Source of the DNA: Diphasiastrum complanatum
Taxonomy: Eukaryota; Streptophyta; Lycopodiopsida; Lycopodiales; Lycopodiaceae
NCBI GenBank assembly: GCA_029204225.1
Contig: CM055110.1
Coordinates: 40,057,515-40,117,514, forward strand
Direction: 5' to 3'
DNA: 60,000 nt
In this document: positions 54,801 through 60,000 of the stretch, in pieces
Layout of the letters: each line of letters starts with the position of its first letter
Position numbering within the stretch: the first letter of the stretch is position 1
Translations under genes and position numbers: made by a program
The notes under the pieces: model-generated
The model's database searches: none
The model's input: the letters and a program-made list of their open reading frames with translations, nothing else
Told to the model about the DNA's origin: nothing

Positions 54801-55680
54801 GAGGAGGATCATGACAAACCCGAGGATGGAGATTTGGATCCGAGTCAAAAGGGGCCGAGAAGATCATCAAGGAGCAAGGCCGAGCCCTCAAAGCTTACCT
54901 ATGTGGACAAGGGAAAGCAAAAGGAAGGCTCTACATCTTCTACCTCTCACTTTTTTTTAGCTACATTGCTTGAAGAACCATCATCTTTTGAAGAAGCATA
55001 TAAATCTAAAGTTTGGAGAGATGCAATGCAAGTAGAGTATGATGCATTAGAAGAGAATCATACTTGGAATCTTGTAAATCTTCCAAGAGGAAAAAAACCA
55101 CTTGCATGTAAGTGGATTTATAGAATTAAGTACAATCAAGATGGATCTATTAGTAAGTACAAAGCTAGGCTTGTTGCTAAGGGATTTCTTCAAATAAAAG
55201 GATTGGATTATGAAGAAACATTTGCACCTATAGCTAAGCTTGTAACTATTAGATTAATCATTTGCATTGCTACTTTGTTCAAATGGGATCTCTACCAAAT
55301 GGATGTGACAAATGCCTTCTTGAATGGCTTCTTAGAAGAGGAAATCTACATGATGCAACCCGAGGGCTTCATCAAGGTTGGTGAGGAGCAAAAGGTGTGC
55401 TACTTAAGGAAGAGCCTATATGGCTTGAAGCAAGCACCTAGAGTTTGGTACTCTAGGTTGCATGACTTTCTCTATTCCCTTGGCTTTGTACTAAGTGCTT
55501 ATGAACCTTCTTTATATTTCAAATGTAATGAAGGAAAGATCATCATTTTGGTTCTTTATGTTGATGACATCATTATGACAGGAAATGATGATGATGGCAT
55601 AGGCAAAGTAAAAGTTGACTTATCTAGTGAGTTCAAGATGGTAGATCTAGGCTTCCTAAAGTTTATACTTGGGATAGAAG
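51861..55680 (+). mobile_element. Copia element El-6, 3'-truncated by El-7
   Basis: The primer site TGGTATCAGAGC at 51957-51968 marks the end of the 5' LTR at 51956 (ends TTTATCA). The LTR start is not clear: it may be as short as about 120 bp (TG near 51834) or itself truncated. The leader 51969-52552 (584 bases) has no recognisable gene. Gag-pol follows, and at 55680 the element is cut within RT by the LTR of El-7. By protein sequence it is the closest autonomous-type relative of El-3 in the window. Confidence 0.85.
52553..55680 (+). pseudogene. El-6 gag-pol, broken and truncated
   Basis: Gag starts MSSMGGYLMESSERL. A frame break at 52753-52859 interrupts gag, then one frame runs to RT apart from a single TGA at 54615 (where relatives have Gly in KGIFVGY). 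The knuckle CFFCGKKGHFASEC and protease DSGASSHM are intact. In integrase the zinc region is HHCC-type (YKRLGHPN, CEACGLAKSH), the first two Asp are present (HYDVH, LRCDNGGEY), but the catalytic Glu is Lys (NGVAKRKN), exactly 35 residues after the second Asp. A thrice-repeated DLDKPEED-type acidic segment (54766-54830) lies before RT. RT keeps YVDDIIM and ends at ILGIEV, where El-7 begins. RNase H is not in the window. Confidence 0.88.
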
Positions 55681-56335
55681 TGTGAAAATTGTCAACATTT
55701 CCTAGCTAGTTTGAGGCCTAAATTGGCTAAAATTGTAAATAGTTTTGGTTCTGGAGTTTCGCACGTGTGAACCAGGCCACAATGTTTTTATTTACTGTAT
55801 TTTTTCAGTACGATGAAGTGTCAAACTTCATACCCTTCAAAATGAGACCATTTTGATGTATTTTGGTCATATAAGCCATTTTTAGCTATTTTTCCTATAT
55901 AGGGAATATCTAGGGTCAAGTACCTTCTAGAGAGAGGAGAGAGAGTCATCTTCCTCATCCATAAATAGTAGGGAAGTCGTGGAGAACAGGTTGGAGAAAC
56001 CTTTTGTATGCTTCATTGAGATCAATAGATCATTGTCATTGTTTCTTCCTCCATTGAGAGCATTGTTGTGTGTATTGTCTTCAAGCTATTGTGTATGATC
56101 TTAGGTGCTTTCCAAAAGTGGTAGGCTGATGTATTATGGACTGTATAATGCTATTTTGGGCCGCACTTGATGTTTATGGAAGTTTCCATTTGTGGTAAAT
56201 GCTTTTTGATCAAGTTCTTTGCATTCTAGGTAGCATAGAATGTGTTGCCAATTCCTAGCTTATGTAGTTTGGAGTGCAAGCATTCAAGCCAATGATCTTG
56301 GAGTTTAGATCCACTTAGGATCTGTATTTTTCACA
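55681..56335 (+). repeat. 5' LTR of El-7, 655 bp
   Basis: Same length and ends as the El-4 LTRs (TGTGAA...TTCACA), with only a few differences from them. Confidence 0.95.
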
Positions 56336-59112
56336 TGGTATCATAGCTGGTTGGCTTCTATTTATAGTAAGTATTCCATTTTTGGTGATATTTGGATGTT
56401 TGATCAAGTTCTAGCATGATTTTGCATTGCTTTGTTGATCAAATCTTACTAACCTTTGTTTTGTGAGTTGAACTTGTGGATCAAAAGCATATTTCAGGTC
56501 TATTGAAGATCAGAGGCTGAAAAGAAACTATTTTGGATCAGATCATAACACCTAATCATTTGTGATTGTGAGGCTTGTGCATATTCAATACTAACAATGT
56601 TCTTTTCAATCCTATTGTTGACAATCTCCATTCTTGGATGAACACTCTCCTTAAGTGGATGAAACTTCTCCTTAAGTGGATGACAAATGCTCTTTTGAGT
56701 GAGTTGTAATTCTCCTAAAGGTTGAGCAAAGCTCCCATTTGGATGAAAGATCCCCTTTTTTGGGTGAACATATTGTAAGCTCCATTGTGAAGAGCATATT
56801 GTAAAGATTGTCATCAATTTTGGCATAAATTTTGGTGTACTTTGTTGAGCATGTAAGTAACTCTCCTTATGTAATTTGATTGGAGCATTTGCTGGAAGGT
56901 GTTAACCATTATGCAAGTGTGTTTTCAGGTTCTTAACAGGTTGAGGAACATTCTCATGTGAAGTGATCTTAGATCTACATCTAAACACCAAGATTTGACA
57001 AGATAGTGAAGCTAGTCTTGTGATTCACTAAGTGTGCTCATTCATTCACCTCTAAATCTTGTATTTATCACTTGCTGGAGTTTATAAACTTTTAGAAGTG
57101 TGGTTTACATGTGGTTTTAGAGGTTGAATCAATATCTTAGTGTGTTGATCATATGTTGATCAAGTTTGTTCATTACTAGGTAATCTTGGCATCCTAGTTT
57201 TGGGTATTTTCTAAGAATGCAAGTAACTCTTCACACCATAACTTGATTTGGTCACTTGCTGGAAAGTTTGAGAGCTTAAGCAAGAGTGTGTTTAGGTTGG
57301 TTTGATTTTGTAATCCATTCTTAGTGTGTGCAAAGTGTTGCATGTGTTTCAATCTTCCTTTCTATGCTTGGAAACCATCTAGGTTCAAGATAGAAGTGTT
57401 TTAGGGTCCTAAATCTTCATAGATCTCTTTATCTATCATTTGTTGAGAGAAAAGTGAGTGCTAAGTGCTTTAGGAAAGAACCTAAAAGTTGAAGAAACAT
57501 TAGAATCATGGCTTCCAATGGTGGGATCATGCTAGAGTCTAGTGAAAGGTTGAGTTCATCAAACTACTCTACTTGGAAAGTGAGGATGGAGTCCTTACTT
57601 GAGTTGAATGAACTCATGGACATAGTTGCAGAAATTGAAGAGAGACCTCTCACACTTCAAGAGCAACAAAGGTTTGATAAGAAGGCCAAAAGGGCTCTTC
57701 ATATCATTAAAATGAATGTTACAAATGAACTTCTCAAGGAAGTTGGAAAGTGTCAAAGTGCAAGTGAGGCATGGAATGCCTTAAAGAAGCTCTTTGAATC
57801 AAAGTCCACATCTAGGGTATTGACCCTAAGGAGACAAATATTTTCTAGTAGGCAAAGAGAGGGTGAAAGTGCTCATGCATTTATCTTGAGAGTTAAGTCC
57901 CTAAGTGATGATTTAGCATGCATTGATGAGAACATAAAAGATGGTGAAATAGTCCAAGTTATGTTGAATGGTTTGCTAAATGAACATGCTAACCTTGTGC
58001 AAAGTTTTGCCATTCAAAGAGTCTTGCCAAGTGTGGTTGACTTGCAAGAAATCTTATTGGCTGAAGAACATAGGTTGCAATCAAAGCTTGATGGTGCATC
58101 CTTGCAAGGTGGAGGTGAAGAGGCTTTCTTCACAAAAGGCAAATTCAAGGGCAAAGGTAAAGGCAAAGGGAAATGGTCCAAAGGTGGTAACTTTGATCAT
58201 GATGATCACTCTTCCTCTTCCTCTTCTACTAAGAACAATAAGTCAAAGTTCAAGTGCTTTTATTGTGGGATAAAAGGTCATTTTGCAAATGAATGTTATA
58301 AGAAGAAAAGAGAGCAAGGAGAGAGGCAAGGAAATCTTACAATAGATGAGGAAGAACATAACACATGTGAATCACTTGTTATGACTTCAAGTTTGTTAGC
58401 CAACATAGATGATAATGATCCTTGGTGGATTGATAGTGGAGCCTCATCTCACATGACAAGACATAAGGAATACTTTACATCCTTATTGTCTTATGAGGGA
58501 GAAGGTAACATCATCTACACTGCAAATGATGGTCAATGTGACATCAAAGGCATAGGCACTATTCCTATTTCCCTTTCAACAAATAGGAAAGCAAATCTTG
58601 AAAATGTTTTTTACATTCCTTCAATCACTAAGAATTTGCTTAGTGTAAGTCAAATGATTGACAAAGGACTTGATGTGGAGTTCATTGGAGATGCATGTTT
58701 GATAAGTAAATGTGGATCCTTGATTGCTCAAGGTAGGAGGCATGGTAAAATTTTCAAGCTTGATGCATGTGTGATCTCTAATCATGAAGGATGTATGGCT
58801 AGGGAGCAATTGACAAACCAAGAAGTTTGGCACAAGAGGTTGGGCCATCCCAACTTCAAATCTTTGGAGGTAATGGCAAAGAAAGAGCTTGTTCTTGGTC
58901 TCCCTAAAAGTCTTGTTGCAAACAATAGTGTTTGTGAACATTGTGCCTTGTCCAAATCTCATAGACTTGCTTATTCTAGATCTACTTCTAGATCTAAAGA
59001 AGCTTTTCAACTTGTGCATTCTGATATTCATTCTTCTAGTACAACTAGCAATGGTGGGGCAAATATGTATGCAACTTTCATTGATGACTTTAGTAGGTAT
59101 ACTTGGATCTAT
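55681..59112 (+). mobile_element. Copia El-7, truncated near-twin of El-4
   Basis: The 5' LTR 55681-56335 (655 bp), primer site with one change (TGGTATCATAGC), leader and gag to mid-integrase are almost identical to El-4. Homology stops at 59112. Because the 3' half and 3' LTR are missing, no target duplication can be tested. Confidence 0.93.
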
Positions 59113-59145
59113 CCATTTGATCCATCCTTGATCCTTATCCAATAG
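57508..59145 (+). pseudogene. El-7 gag-protease-integrase fragment
   Basis: Identical to the El-4 polyprotein apart from five or six residues up to FIDDFSRYTWIY in the integrase core, then 10 foreign residues and a stop. Gag, knuckle and protease (DSGASSHM) are intact. The integrase keeps the zinc region and first Asp (HSDIH) but lacks the second Asp and Glu; RT and RNase H are absent. It could still make gag and protease, but the truncation is a genomic rearrangement rather than an evolved ORF. It has the family Trp where El-4 has Leu (RYTWIY). The leader 56336-57507 repeats the El-4 leader. Confidence 0.92.
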
Positions 59146-59546
59146 TTGACCTTCTAGAATATGACTAAAATCCAAAAAGCTAGTCTCCTAGAATATAGGA
59201 ATATTTCCTACAAAATAGGATCTAAGGAAAATGGTCAACTCTTATCTTCTAGTACTCTATACACACGTGTGAACATCCACTTGCTATGTGGGAGCATTTA
59301 CTCATGCACATGCAAGGAAAAGCTAATTTGTAGGTGACTAGTCAACTTGACTAAAAACTAGTCATTTCATGTTCACACTAACTAGAATGATACAAAATCA
59401 ATTTGGATATATACAAACATGAAAAGTACATCCTTTCACATGTGGGAACAGGCTCCACACGTGTGAAATCAGATCATCAACATATTATAATGTTTGATCA
59501 ATATTTACATGAACCAATGTCAAGTGAGAAGTGACAATTTTCAACA
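59113..59546 (-). repeat. 3' LTR of copia El-8 (left end unclear)
   Basis: Ends TTTTCAACA on the plus strand, next to the polypurine tract GAAGTGAGGAGGAG (minus, 59547-59560). The left end meets El-7 at 59113 without a recognisable TG terminus, so it is probably truncated. CACACGTGTG palindromes are at 59262 and 59456. Confidence 0.6.
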
Positions 59547-59559
59547 CTCCTCCTCACTT

Positions 59560-60000
59560 CTAACTTGGCAAATCTAGTATACATCTATCTACAATTCCAA
59601 GAGCATATCTTAACTTAAAAAATGGATCTTTGGACAATGGTTTGGTTAAGATATCAGCTATGCATTCGGATGATGGTACATGATGTAGTTGCACTTCCTT
59701 GGATTGTACCTTCTCCCTCACAAAGTGGTGAGCTATCTCAATATGCTTTGTTCTAGAATGGAAGATAGGATTTGAAGCAATTTGTTGAGAAGCTTGATTG
59801 TCACAAAATATGTAAGGGATCTCCTCGGCCTCTAGCACATGTAGTTCCATCAAGAGCCTTCTTAGCCATAGGAGCTCTTTGTTTGTTGAAGTCAATGCCT
59901 TGTACTCGGCTTCACAAGAAGATAGTGGGATTGTATCTTGCTTTTTGGAAAGCCAAGATATCACTCCTCCACAAAGAAATGTTGCAAATGCACTAATGGA
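59560..60000 (-). CDS. El-8 copia RNase H C-terminus, partial
   Basis: The open minus-strand frame enters from beyond the window and reads ISAFATFLCGGVISWLSKKQ, SLSSCEAEYKALT with the RNase H acidic motif, LWLRRLLMELHVL, FCDNQASQQIASNP, RTKHIEIAHHFVREKV and ECIADILTKPL, the normal end of a copia polyprotein, stopping just before the polypurine tract. No defect is visible in this part. Related to El-1 and El-5. It could be the end of an intact element extending to the right. Confidence 0.85.
   Translation of the reverse strand, partial: SISAFATFLCGGVISWLSKKQDTIPLSSCEAEYKALTSTNKELLWLRRLLMELHVLEAEEIPYIFCDNQASQQIASNPIFHSRTKHIEIAHHFVREKVQSKEVQLHHVPSSECIADILTKPLSKDPFFKLRYALGIVDRCILDLPS

Noticed and set aside
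1-60000. CRISPR arrays, rRNA or bacterial-type operons
   Set aside because: None seen; introns, LTR elements and hAT point to a plant nuclear genome.

Overview
The window looks like intergenic DNA of a large plant genome. I find no ordinary host gene. Almost everything recognisable is mobile DNA: plant-type Ty1/copia elements (plant initiator-Met tRNA primer sites TGGTATCAGAGC, 5-bp target duplications), one Ty3/gypsy fragment, a LINE fragment, a hAT transposon, and several copies of an intron-containing DNA-transposon-like family that I cannot assign to a named superfamily. The species cannot be fixed from sequence alone; a repeat-rich land plant is the safe statement.

Layout. 1-280: fragment (copy D) of a Ulp1-like protease gene. 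296-640: CpG-containing GACGTC-type short repeats. 974-5880: truncated copia El-1 (minus). 6086-6505: transposase fragment (copy C). 8968-15501: copia El-2 (minus), a sister of El-1, carrying inside its LTR the complete non-autonomous copia El-3 (10937-15492). 15667-16782: gag fragment split by a solo LTR. 16790-24150: fragments of the novel family (copies E and A). 24517-33892: copia El-5 (minus), split by the young, coding-intact copia El-4 (26451-32881, plus) and joined to a gypsy fragment (33893-36704). 37223-39390: GA microsatellite, LINE fragment, decayed copia. 41769-43560: hAT (minus). 43887-51860: the best copy (B) of the novel family. 51861-55680: copia El-6, cut by El-7 (55681-59112), a truncated near-twin of El-4. 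59113-60000: copia El-8 (minus), running off the window.

The most interesting content is the novel family. Copy B carries four genes: a transposase-like gene (+, 43887-46504) with GDLK, a Cys-rich motif and GMERSH/QHGG motifs; an unrecognised gene Y (-, 46600-48106); a gene (+, 48952-50713) whose N-terminal part is a clear histone H3 fold with an H3-like tail and whose C-terminal part, after a basic Ser/Pro linker, is a Ulp1/C48-like cysteine protease; and an unrecognised gene X (-, 50892-51860). Gene Y and the histone-protease gene diverge from a shared 845-bp promoter that is symmetric: CACACGTGTG, TATA box and two inverted conserved boxes on each side. A second copy (A, 17697-24150) again pairs an H3-tail-like start (MAHTKQTARG) with the Ulp1 module and a convergent gene X. 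All copies here carry frameshifts or stops, so they are fossils, but conserved intron positions and protein-level similarity between copies show these were real genes of one family.

A second cross-cutting signal is the 10-bp palindrome CACACGTGTG. It occurs more than ten times in the window (about 0.06 expected by chance), in LTRs of several copia families and in the promoter of the histone-protease element. This suggests these unrelated mobile elements use the same host G-box-binding factors.
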